A DNA stretch of 53,282 bases, taken from Chelativorans sp. Its GTDB lineage: Bacteria > Pseudomonadota > Alphaproteobacteria > Rhizobiales > Rhizobiaceae. Position 1 is the stretch's first letter, and each line of letters opens with the position of its first letter. Positions 1 through 9,051 of this stretch are shown piece after piece. The translations under genes and the position numbers were made by a program. The stretch is from contig NZ_JAPSLH010000029.1 of NCBI RefSeq assembly GCF_031180965.1, positions 1 to 53,282 of the forward strand, read 5' to 3'. Under the pieces are notes generated by a model. It was not told where the DNA came from and did not search any database. It saw only the letters and a program-made list of their open reading frames with translations.

Positions 1-174
1 AAAGAGGTCGGGGATTTAATAAACGCATTTTCTCTCAATGAAGTATTTACGAAGGGATATTGTAGATTTAGAATGTGGGCTAACTATGCTGATAATCATA
101 GAGGTATTTGTTTAGAATTTGATAAAGTCGGGACAGCGGCCGGTGGGGCGCGTGGGACGCGCCACATAAACTAA
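1..174 (+). CDS. DUF2971 protein fragment, incomplete at both ends
   Basis: Frame 1 is open from the first base to TAA at 172-174. The peptide contains RMWANYADNHRGICLEFDK, which resembles the conserved 'MW-x-x-YA-x-x-HxGxCxxF' core of DUF2971 proteins (function unknown; some members lie near defence genes). The 5' end is cut by the window. After about base 128 the GC content jumps from roughly 33% to over 65% and the last ~15 residues (GTAAGGARGTRHIN) look like out-of-context translation, so the 3' end also seems lost. The domain call rests on one motif. This is either a transferred remnant or a chimeric contig end. Confidence 0.5.
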   Translation, partial: KEVGDLINAFSLNEVFTKGYCRFRMWANYADNHRGICLEFDKVGTAAGGARGTRHIN

Positions 175-280
175 CAGAGAGGCACGGACCACGCGCCCCG
201 CTTCCCACCTTCCTCAATGGCCAGACGGCGAAAACCGGGCGTGGCAGCGATGACGCGCGCCTTCCCGGCTACCCGCTTGA

Positions 281-2446
<2,166 letters not shown>

Positions 2447-2499
2447 GCCGGCGATCCATCAACGCGCTTCATCCTTTCCTCAATTGAATTGATATGACC

Positions 2500-2516
2500 G
2501 GTCAGCAGTGCTGACC
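2500..2516. promoter_or_regulatory. 17-bp palindrome upstream of azlC, likely operator
   Basis: GGTCAGCAGTGCTGACC is a perfect inverted repeat (8-bp arms, 1-nt centre) 26 bases before the azlC start. It contains T-N11-A, the core of LysR-type sites. The same outline GGTCA-N7-TGACC recurs upstream of the LysE-family gene at 35600-35616. The symmetry is seen in the sequence; the operator role is inferred. Confidence 0.5.
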
Positions 2517-2542
2517 TATGGTCCGACGCCTGGAGGTTCCCC

Positions 2543-3271
2543 ATGACTGCAGATACCTATGCCGGGCGGCGTCCGTCGAGCGATTTTCTGCGCGGGGCGC
2601 GGCAGAGCGTGCCGATCGTCCTTGCGGTCGTCCCCTTCGGGCTGCTTTTCGGCGCCCTCGCGGTGGAACACGGCCTTTCCACCTTCGAGGCCATTTTGAT
2701 GAGCGCCACGCTCTATGCCGGCGCCAGCCAGATGGTCGGCATCGATCTTTTCAGCTCCAGGATCGCGCCCTGGGTGGTGGTGCTCTCCATCGTCGCGGTC
2801 AATTTTCGCCACGTGCTCTACTCGGCCACGATCGGCCGCTATCTCGACCACTGGACACCGCTGCAGCGCGCCGTCGGCTTCTTCTTCCTCGTCGACCCGC
2901 AATTTGCCGAGGCAGAGCGGCGCATGGAGCGCAGCGAACCGCTCAGCTTCGCCTGGTATATGGGCCTTGCCCTTCCGGTCTATCTTTGCTGGGTAGGCGA
3001 GACCTGGCTCGGGGCCCTCTTCGGCCAGCTCATTCCGGATACCCATACGTTCGGCATCGACTTCATCCTGCCGATCTATTTCCTTGCGCTGGTGATGAGC
3101 TTTCGCAAGCGCCCGCTCTGGCTGCCGGTCGTGGCGATCAGCGCCGTGGCGTCGATCATCGCCTACCGCACGGTCGGCTCGCCCTGGCATGTCTCGATCG
3201 GCGCATTGGCCGGGGTCTTCTTCGGCGCGCTGTTTACGCCCGCCAAGCCGGGCAAGGAGACCGGGATATGA
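2543..3271 (+). CDS. azlC: AzlC family branched-chain amino acid exporter, large subunit
   Basis: Large membrane subunit of an AzlCD-type (YgaZH-like) exporter that removes excess branched-chain amino acids or analogues. The 242-residue product begins with the family signature segment FLRGARQSVPIVLAVVPFGLLFGALA and later has ATLYAGASQMV. Several hydrophobic membrane helices are evident. The ATG at 2543 has a clear GGAGG at 2532-2536. Its stop overlaps the azlD start in ATGA, so the two are translationally coupled. A palindrome at 2500-2516 is a plausible operator. Confidence 0.93.
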   Translation: MTADTYAGRRPSSDFLRGARQSVPIVLAVVPFGLLFGALAVEHGLSTFEAILMSATLYAGASQMVGIDLFSSRIAPWVVVLSIVAVNFRHVLYSATIGRYLDHWTPLQRAVGFFFLVDPQFAEAERRMERSEPLSFAWYMGLALPVYLCWVGETWLGALFGQLIPDTHTFGIDFILPIYFLALVMSFRKRPLWLPVVAISAVASIIAYRTVGSPWHVSIGALAGVFFGALFTPAKPGKETGI

Positions 3272-3567
3272 GCTCCACCTTCTGGATCATCATTGCCGGC
3301 GCGGTGCTCACCTATTTCACACGGGCGGGCGGCCACCTGGTGCTCTCGCGCTTCGAGCGCATCCACCCGCGCGTCGAGGCTGGGCTGAATGCCGTGCCCG
3401 CCGCCGTGCTGACCACGCTCGTGGCGCCGGCGGCCATGGAAGGCGGGCCGGCGGAAATCGCCGCGCTCGTCACAGGCGCGGCCATTTCGCTCCTCGGCGG
3501 CGGCATGATGACGATCTTCTTCGTCTCCGCGGGCGTCCTGATCGCGCTGCGGCAGGTCCTCGGCTAG
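3268..3567 (+). CDS. azlD: AzlD family transporter subunit
   Basis: Small partner subunit of the AzlCD exporter: 99 residues, with several membrane helices and the family-typical TYFTRAGGHLVLSRFERIHPR near the N terminus. The ATG (3268) overlaps the azlC TGA by 4 bases (ATGA), the usual coupling for this pair. Its TAG stop lies in CTAG, which is also the stop of the convergent aminopeptidase gene, so the two stops share the same four bases. Confidence 0.93.
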   Translation: MSSTFWIIIAGAVLTYFTRAGGHLVLSRFERIHPRVEAGLNAVPAAVLTTLVAPAAMEGGPAEIAALVTGAAISLLGGGMMTIFFVSAGVLIALRQVLG

Positions 3568-5390
3568 ACCGGCGCGGTCGCCTGCTCCAGCCACGCGGCA
3601 GTCGGCCCGTCAACGAGCGGGCCGATCTCCTCCAGCACCCGCCGGTGGTAGGCGTTCAGCCAGTCCTTCTCCTCGGGCGCGAGGAGGGCCGGCTCGACCA
3701 GCCGGCGGTCGATCGGCACCAGGGTCAGCGTCTCGAAGCCGTGCATGTCGATGTCGCCGCCCGGGATCAGCTGCGGCGGCGTGACGACGATGAGGTTCTC
3801 GATGCGGATGCCGTAATGCCCCTGGCGGTAGTAGCCGGGCTCGTTGGACAGGATCATGCCGGCAAGCAGCTTCTCCTTGCCGGTCTTGGCGATCCGCTGC
3901 GGCCCCTCATGCACGCCGAGATAGGAGCCGACCCCGTGGCCGGTGCCGTGGCCGTAGTCGAGGCCGGCCTGCCAAAGGGCGTGCCTAGCGAATGCGTCGA
4001 TATCCATGCCGCGGGTCCCCGGCGGGAAGCGCAGGAGCGAAATGGCGATCATGCCCTTCAGCACCAGGGTGAAGCGGTTACGCATTTCGTCGGTGGGGCT
4101 GCCGAGCGCCACGGTGCGCGTGACATCCGTCGTGCCGTCCTCGAACTGTGCGCCGGAATCGACCAGTAGCAATTCGCCCGAGGAAAGCTTGCGGTTGGTC
4201 TCATGCGTGACGCGGTAATGCACCACCGCCCCGTTGGGCCCGGAACCCGAGATCGTGTCGAAGGAGATGTCGCGCAGCGGCATCTGCGTTTCCTCGCCGA
4301 CCACGCGGCGGAATTCCTCGAGCTGCTTTACCACCGTGATCTCGTCGAGGCTTTCCGGCGACCGGGAATCCAGCCAGGCGAGGAAGCGGGCCATTGCCGC
4401 CCCATCGCGCAGATGGGCCGCGCGCGCGCCGTTCAGCTCCGTCTCGTTCTTGGTGGCTCGGGGAAGGGCGGTGGGGTCGGTGAACTCCACGACGTTCCCG
4501 CCGCTGCTCTCGACCAGCAGGCGCAACCGCTCCGCCGCAAGCCCATGGTCGAGCCCGATCTTCGCATTTCCCTTGGCGAGACCGGCAAGCACCGACTCGA
4601 GCTCTGCCGGCGCATGGAGATCGGCAAGCCCGGCAAGGTATGACCTGGCCTCGCCGGACACCTTCTTCGGATCGAGGAAGAGCTTCGGCCGGCCGGAAGC
4701 GGAGAGCATGGCAAAGCCGAGCGCGAGAGGCGTATGCGCCACGTCGGCGCCCCGCATGTTAAAAGCCCAGGCCAGTGAGGGCGCATTGGTGAGCACCGTG
4801 TGGTCGATGCCCTCGTCGCCAAGCATGGCGGATAGCCGCTGCAGTTTCTCCTCCGCCGGCTCTCCGGCGAATTTCAGCGGATGGGCGCGCACCGGCTCCG
4901 CAGGCGGAGCGGGGCGGTCCTCCCAGATCTGATCGATCAGGTTACGCTCAAGTGCAACGAGCTGGATGCCGGCTTTCGCGACGGCCTTGCGCAGGGTGCG
5001 GACGTCCTCGATCGTGTGCAGCCAAGGGTCGAAGCCGATGCGCATGCCCTTCGACCCGTTCGCCCGCAGCCATTCGCGGGGGGGATTGTCGATCAGGCTC
5101 TCGATCTGGAAGAGCGAGGGATCGGTCTGCTCCCGCGCCTGGATCGTGTAGCGGCTGTCGACGAAGAGAATGGCTCGTTCCTTGAGGATGAGCGCAGCAC
5201 CCGCCGACCCGGTAAAGCCGGTGAGCCATGCCAGCCGCTCCGCGGATCGTGGCAGGTACTCGCTCTGATACTCGTCGCTGTGCGGGACGAGGAGACCCTC
5301 AAGTTCCATTTCGGCCATCAGCGCGCGCAGCCTTTCGACGCGTGGCCTTGCCTGGTTTGGGTCAGAGCTGCTTTCGAACGACTGGAACAT
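3564..5390 (-). CDS. M24-family Xaa-Pro aminopeptidase
   Basis: Cytoplasmic two-metal peptidase that removes N-terminal residues preceding proline. The product has 608 residues, the length of the long eukaryote-like form common in alphaproteobacteria. The N-terminal half holds two creatinase/prolidase-like domains (RVERLRALMAEMELEGLLVPHSDEYQSEY). The C-terminal M24 domain shows the metal ligands in order: two Asp (LLVDSGAQFEDGTTDVTRT), His (GHGTGHGVGSYLGVHEGP), Glu (SNEPGYY) and Glu (GIRIENLIVV). The final segment (EKDWLNAYHRRVLEEIGPLV) is the usual C-terminal extension. It converges on azlD with stops sharing CTAG. Confidence 0.95.
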   Translation of the reverse strand: MFQSFESSSDPNQARPRVERLRALMAEMELEGLLVPHSDEYQSEYLPRSAERLAWLTGFTGSAGAALILKERAILFVDSRYTIQAREQTDPSLFQIESLIDNPPREWLRANGSKGMRIGFDPWLHTIEDVRTLRKAVAKAGIQLVALERNLIDQIWEDRPAPPAEPVRAHPLKFAGEPAEEKLQRLSAMLGDEGIDHTVLTNAPSLAWAFNMRGADVAHTPLALGFAMLSASGRPKLFLDPKKVSGEARSYLAGLADLHAPAELESVLAGLAKGNAKIGLDHGLAAERLRLLVESSGGNVVEFTDPTALPRATKNETELNGARAAHLRDGAAMARFLAWLDSRSPESLDEITVVKQLEEFRRVVGEETQMPLRDISFDTISGSGPNGAVVHYRVTHETNRKLSSGELLLVDSGAQFEDGTTDVTRTVALGSPTDEMRNRFTLVLKGMIAISLLRFPPGTRGMDIDAFARHALWQAGLDYGHGTGHGVGSYLGVHEGPQRIAKTGKEKLLAGMILSNEPGYYRQGHYGIRIENLIVVTPPQLIPGGDIDMHGFETLTLVPIDRRLVEPALLAPEEKDWLNAYHRRVLEEIGPLVDGPTAAWLEQATAPV

Positions 5391-5523
5391 GGATCACCCG
5401 GGTTGCAATTCGGCGAGACCCTAAAAGGCCTCTTCGGCGCAGGCAATATCCACCGGACAAGCCGCCTTCATTGTGCGTTGCAGCATTCATTTCGCATATG
5501 CAAAAAGGGATGGCAGGCATGCG

Positions 5524-5543
5524 CATTCCGTGCTAGCGGAATG
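5524..5543. promoter_or_regulatory. Inverted repeat upstream of DUF1127 gene
   Basis: CATTCCG-N6-CGGAATG is a perfect 7-bp inverted repeat about 63 bases before the small gene at 5606, inside the ~215-base divergent region shared with the aminopeptidase gene. It could be a regulator site or a 5'UTR hairpin. No regulator is identified. Confidence 0.35.
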
Positions 5544-5605
5544 GGTCAGCATTTCTTACCTATCTGTGCGTGGAGGATTGGATCCCGGCGAGATGGAGAC
5601 CTCAC

Positions 5606-5788
5606 ATGGCACGGATTGGAAAGCCCGGTTATCTGCGTAGCGCGATGAACGCGCTGATCGCCGCGCGGCAGAAGCAGGCGGCGCGTTATGTAAACGGCGC
5701 GCTTTTGATGCTCGATGACGAGACGCTGAAGGCCAACGGCTACAGCCGCGAGGAACTGCGTCGGCAGGGCGCGGCCTACATGTACTGA
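5606..5788 (+). CDS. DUF1127-family small basic protein
   Basis: 60 residues, starting MARIGKPGYL and ending SREELRRQGAAYMY. The composition and the helix-turn-like end (LDDETLKANGYSREELRRQG) fit the small DUF1127/YjiS-like proteins abundant in rhizobia. Family knowledge: some DUF1127 proteins bind RNA or affect phosphate and carbon metabolism in Agrobacterium; that role is not shown here. The ATG at 5606 was chosen for its GGAGA at 5595-5599. An earlier in-frame ATG at 5570 lacks a ribosome site. A strong terminator follows at 5813. Confidence 0.8.
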   Translation: MARIGKPGYLRSAMNALIAARQKQAARYVNGALLMLDDETLKANGYSREELRRQGAAYMY

Positions 5789-5812
5789 GTTTTTCCCGCA
5801 GATGCGGGAGCG

Positions 5813-5842
5813 AAGGCGGCCGGTTTCGGCCGCCTTTTGTTT
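5813..5842. terminator. Rho-independent terminator, probably bidirectional
   Basis: AAGGCGGCCG pairs perfectly with CGGCCGCCTT around a GTTT loop, followed by TTGTTT on the plus strand. It lies between the convergent DUF1127 gene and prmA and is placed to end both transcripts. Confidence 0.85.
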
Positions 5843-5846
5843 CTGT

Positions 5847-6719
5847 TCAACGCTTCATATGGATGGTCGCCCAGCCTTCCCGGTGAAATGTTGCGACATG
5901 GCGGAAGCCCTGGCCGACATAGGCGGCGATTACCGGGCGCCGCTGATGATCGAGGATGCCAGACAGGATCACGGATCCGCCTGGGCTCAGATGATGCGCC
6001 ATGGCTGGGGCGAGCCGCATCAGCGGCCGGGCGAGGATGTTCGCCACGATCAGGTCGAACGGTTTCCTGCGGGCAAAGGCCGGGTGGTGGAAACCCGGCG
6101 CTGTGACCGCCTCAACCCAAGCGGCTGCCCTATTCAGCCGTACATTCTGCCGAGCCACCCGCACGGCGATCGGATCGATATCCGTGGCCAGCACCGGAAT
6201 GCGCGCCAGCTTCGCGATGGCAATGGCCAATACAGCGCTGCCGGTGCCCAGATCGAGCGCATTTCGCGGCCGCTCTCGCAACGCGACCTCGCCAATCATC
6301 TCCAGGCAGCCCGAGGTCGTGCCGTGATGGCCGGTGCCGAAGGCGAGACTAGCCTCGATCTCTATGGGGATCTCGCCGGCGCGGTGACGCCCCGTTTCAT
6401 GCGACCCATGGACGAAGAACCGGCCGGCGCGGACGGCTTTCAGGCCGGCCAGCGAATGGGCGATCCAGTCGATATCCGGGAGTTCCTCCGTATCGATCCC
6501 GGGCAGGCCAGGCAGGGGGGACAGAGTCCCAACGATACGAGCCTTCACGCCCTCCGGATCATCGGTGGCATAGACCGAGATTTCCTGCAGGTCTTCCGCC
6601 TCGTCAATCTCGACGATGGCCAGTGGGAGCCCATCTTCCTCGAAGGCCGTCTCCAACATGGTGTAAGCGCGCCTTGCCAGCGCGCCATGGCAGCGGAAAA
6701 AGAGACGTGTCTGGGGCAT
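5847..6719 (-). CDS. prmA: Ribosomal protein L11 methyltransferase PrmA
   Basis: SAM-dependent methyltransferase that trimethylates ribosomal protein L11. The 290-residue product has an N-terminal substrate-recognition domain, then the catalytic domain with the PrmA signature [18 protein letters not shown]-binding motif I ([14 protein letters not shown]), the acidic residue of motif II (ATDIDPIAV) and the motif IV region ([12 protein letters not shown], the N-x-L form of this family). It lies 23 bases downstream of the SCO gene on the same strand and may share its transcript. Confidence 0.95.
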   Translation of the reverse strand: MPQTRLFFRCHGALARRAYTMLETAFEEDGLPLAIVEIDEAEDLQEISVYATDDPEGVKARIVGTLSPLPGLPGIDTEELPDIDWIAHSLAGLKAVRAGRFFVHGSHETGRHRAGEIPIEIEASLAFGTGHHGTTSGCLEMIGEVALRERPRNALDLGTGSAVLAIAIAKLARIPVLATDIDPIAVRVARQNVRLNRAAAWVEAVTAPGFHHPAFARRKPFDLIVANILARPLMRLAPAMAHHLSPGGSVILSGILDHQRRPVIAAYVGQGFRHVATFHREGWATIHMKR

Positions 6720-6742
6720 GAATGGAGAGCAAGGCTGGCCGA

Positions 6743-7321
6743 TCAGCCTTCCCTTATCAGCCGGCGTAGCTTCTCGACAGCCGTTTCGGGGTTCTCCTCA
6801 TAGGAAATCGTGCCGAAGAAATCGCCCTTGCGATCGAGCAGCATCACCGAGGCCGTATGGTCCATGGTGTAGTCGCCGCCTTCGAGCTCTACCTTCTTCG
6901 AATAGATGCGGAACGCCTTGGCCATGGCGGCGACTTTTTCCGGCTCCCCGGTAACCCCCGTGACGCGGTCGGAAAAATTGCTGAGATAGGTCTTCATCAC
7001 CTCGGGGGTGTCGCGCTCGGGGTCGACGGAGACGAAGAAGGCCTGGAGGTCCTTGCCTTCCTCGCCCAGCTGCTCGAGCCAACCCTCCATCTCGAACAGC
7101 GTGGTGGGGCAGACGTCGGGACAATGGGTGAAACCGAAGAAGAGCGCGGTGGGGCGGCCCTGAAGCGCTTTGTCCGTAATTGGCTGGCCGTTGTGATCCA
7201 CGAGCTCGAACGGCGCTCCGAAGGCAACCGCCTGGTCGCCGCCGCGATACCATTCGAAGGTGAGGAGCCCCACGGCGAAGGCGGTCAGGGCGAGGATGCC
7301 GATCAGGATATAGCGCATCAT
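6743..7321 (-). CDS. SCO1/SenC-family copper chaperone
   Basis: Membrane-anchored thioredoxin-fold protein that helps build the CuA site of cytochrome c oxidase. The 192 residues start with one membrane anchor ([19 protein letters not shown]). The copper-binding CxxxC is CPDVC in [14 protein letters not shown], and the distal histidine is in [11 protein letters not shown]. This complete C/C/H set argues for a functional chaperone. A small membrane-protein gene sits 27 bases upstream and prmA 23 bases downstream. Confidence 0.94.
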   Translation of the reverse strand: MMRYILIGILALTAFAVGLLTFEWYRGGDQAVAFGAPFELVDHNGQPITDKALQGRPTALFFGFTHCPDVCPTTLFEMEGWLEQLGEEGKDLQAFFVSVDPERDTPEVMKTYLSNFSDRVTGVTGEPEKVAAMAKAFRIYSKKVELEGGDYTMDHTASVMLLDRKGDFFGTISYEENPETAVEKLRRLIREG

Positions 7322-7348
7322 GGGGTCACCGCGTATCGGAAGCTTGGG

Positions 7349-7507
7349 CTAGAAACACCAGGCAAGGCCGGCTTCCGCAAGGGACAAGAAGATGGCCGCG
7401 CCATTCTCCATCCACATGGCGATGCCGAGGCCGCCCAGCCCTGCAAGCAGCATAGCGGCAGCGGCAACTACGAAAAGCGCCTGGTGGTTGGCGGGTGCCG
7501 ATCTCAT
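7349..7507 (-). CDS. Small membrane protein of unknown function
   Basis: 52 residues beginning MRSAPANHQALFVV with two hydrophobic stretches (VVAAAAMLLAGLGGLGIAMW and GAAIFLSLAEAGLAWCF) that could form a helical hairpin. I chose the ATG at 7507; a longer frame from 7549 adds 14 unlikely residues. Its stop is 27 bases before the SCO start on the same strand, suggesting one transcription unit and a possible link to oxidase assembly, but no family is recognised. Confidence 0.6.
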   Translation of the reverse strand: MRSAPANHQALFVVAAAAMLLAGLGGLGIAMWMENGAAIFLSLAEAGLAWCF

Positions 7508-7607
7508 GCGCGAAGCATAGTCTCCGGCGGTCCGCCCGCAAAGATGCAAACTGTCGCAAGCATTAGGCCTGCTTGCGCGTCTCTTAGGGGGCCTCTAGGA
7601 AAAGACC

Positions 7608-8228
7608 ATGGACGATCTGCGCTTCACCGATCCAGAGCCGCGCATCCATCCCACAGCGGATCTCAAGACCTGCCGGCTCGGCCGCTATACGGCGATCGCC
7701 GAGCGGGTGGTCCTGCGCGAGGTCACCGTGGGTGACTTCACCTATTTCGAGCGTCAGGCCGAAGGAATTTATGCAAGCATCGGCAAGTTCTGCTCCATCG
7801 CGGCAAATACGCGCATCAACGCACTGGAACATCCTCTCGAGCGCATAACGACGCATAAGGTCAGCTACCGCCCGAACGAGTATTTCCGCTATCGGGGCAT
7901 TGATGCGGAATTCCTTGAGCGCCGGCGAAGAAAGCATGTGACGGTCGGCAATGATGTGTGGATCGGCCACGGCGCCGTGATCCTGCCCGGTGTGACCGTC
8001 GGCGACGGATCGGTGGTGGGCGCAAATGCAGTCGTCACCCGAGACGTGGCGCCATATACGATCGTCGCCGGCGCACCGGCGCGTGCAATCAGGAGCCGCT
8101 TCGCGCCCGAGGTCGCCGAACGCCTGCGCGCGCTAGAGTGGTGGAACTGGCCACTGGAGCGGCTCTTCGAGGCGGTGCCGGATATGCAGACACTTTCGGC
8201 GGAAGATTTTTTGACAAAATGGGCGTAG
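7608..8228 (+). CDS. Left-handed beta-helix (hexapeptide repeat) acyltransferase
   Basis: 206 residues, closest by recall to the hexapeptide 'phosphonate metabolism' transferase family (phn_thr-fam) related to chloramphenicol acetyltransferases of the xenobiotic type. Hexapeptide repeats run through most of the protein (GRYTAIAERVVLREVTVGDF; IGKFCSIAANTRIN; VGNDVWIGHGAVILPGVTVG; GSVVGANAVVTRDV; YTIVAGAPARAIRSRF). The conserved HP (LEHPLERITTHK) and the catalytic-type His in DVWIGHGA are present. The start has AGGAAAAG upstream. No phn gene lies nearby, so the substrate is unknown. Confidence 0.88.
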   Translation: MDDLRFTDPEPRIHPTADLKTCRLGRYTAIAERVVLREVTVGDFTYFERQAEGIYASIGKFCSIAANTRINALEHPLERITTHKVSYRPNEYFRYRGIDAEFLERRRRKHVTVGNDVWIGHGAVILPGVTVGDGSVVGANAVVTRDVAPYTIVAGAPARAIRSRFAPEVAERLRALEWWNWPLERLFEAVPDMQTLSAEDFLTKWA

Positions 8229-8394
8229 CCCTGCCCACCTCTTGAGGAAACCGCGGTCGGCCGCGCGATCGTTATCCCCGTGCCTTGGCTGTTTAGGAGG
8301 CGGTTATCTTCAACCGCAAGTTTACTTTCGTAGACAAGTTTGGTCTGCCCTGACGCTGGCGTCATCGGAAGCGGAGGTCTTTTGAATACCGTAT

Positions 8395-8416
8395 AGATCG
8401 TGCTTCGACACGATCT
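8395..8416. promoter_or_regulatory. Perfect inverted repeat upstream of hypothetical gene
   Basis: AGATCGTG and CACGATCT form a perfect 8-bp stem around CTTCGA. It sits in the comparatively AT-rich 280-base gap between 8229 and 8508 (which also holds TTTTACAAT at about 8440), ahead of the gene at 8509. It could be an operator or an RNA hairpin. Nothing else is recognised in this gap. Confidence 0.35.
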
Positions 8417-8508
8417 TACTCCGTATTGACTTTCTGCTATTTTACAATGCCATATGCGATTAGGCTGGTCGAGCTATGACGGCACGCCTGCAATGCGGGG
8501 CAATAACA

Positions 8509-8997
8509 ATGCAGAATAGATTCCACGAATTGAAGCGGCAGCTCGCCGAGCTGTCGGAAACCATCAATAAATTCGAGTCCGAGGCGGTGCAGTTGCGCAT
8601 CGTTGAGCTTATTTTCAGCCAGACGGGCGGGTTCAGGAGTTTCGCCGAACCGGACGGCCAGACTTACGAGCCCGGCCCGGCCCGGCCGCAAGCGCCTGCG
8701 CGCGGCGAGCGAGCCCGGGGCGGCAGAAGGGCGCGCGCTGTCTCATCGCCCGCCAAGGCACCCCAGCGCAACGCGCTGCCAAGCGCAAGCGGCGCTGTCG
8801 CGGCGCTCGCCAGGCTGGTCGAGAGCGGTTATTTCAAGGAGAAGCGTACGATCGGCGATGTGGTCAAGCACTGCCGGGACGAATACGACGTGCGCTATAA
8901 GTCCAATGCCTTTTCCGGGCCGCTCTCGCGCCTCGCCAACAAGAGCATACTGAAGCGCGAAAAGAACGCTGAAGGAAACTTTGTTTACTTCGAGTAG
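8509..8997 (+). CDS. Uncharacterised protein with a C-terminal winged-helix-like domain
   Basis: 162 residues from the ATG at 8509; an ATG at 8476 would add MTARLQCGAIT. Neither has a strong ribosome site. Residues 1-35 are predicted coiled coil (NRFHELKRQLAELSETINKFES). The middle is a Pro/Arg/Ala-rich linker. The last ~60 residues (LVESGYFKEKRTIGDVVKHC ... FSGPLSRLANKSILKREKN) resemble the small winged-helix module found at the ends of several TIR-like and defence-associated proteins, where it ends in a 'xxREKNxxGxxVY' strand. I do not recognise a named family; a DNA- or protein-binding role is inferred only. Confidence 0.65.
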   Translation: MQNRFHELKRQLAELSETINKFESEAVQLRIVELIFSQTGGFRSFAEPDGQTYEPGPARPQAPARGERARGGRRARAVSSPAKAPQRNALPSASGAVAALARLVESGYFKEKRTIGDVVKHCRDEYDVRYKSNAFSGPLSRLANKSILKREKNAEGNFVYFE

Positions 8998-9051
8998 CGG
9001 AAACGGCTTCCGCCGATCGCCCTTTGTTAGCGACCCCTCGCAAAGGTGAGG

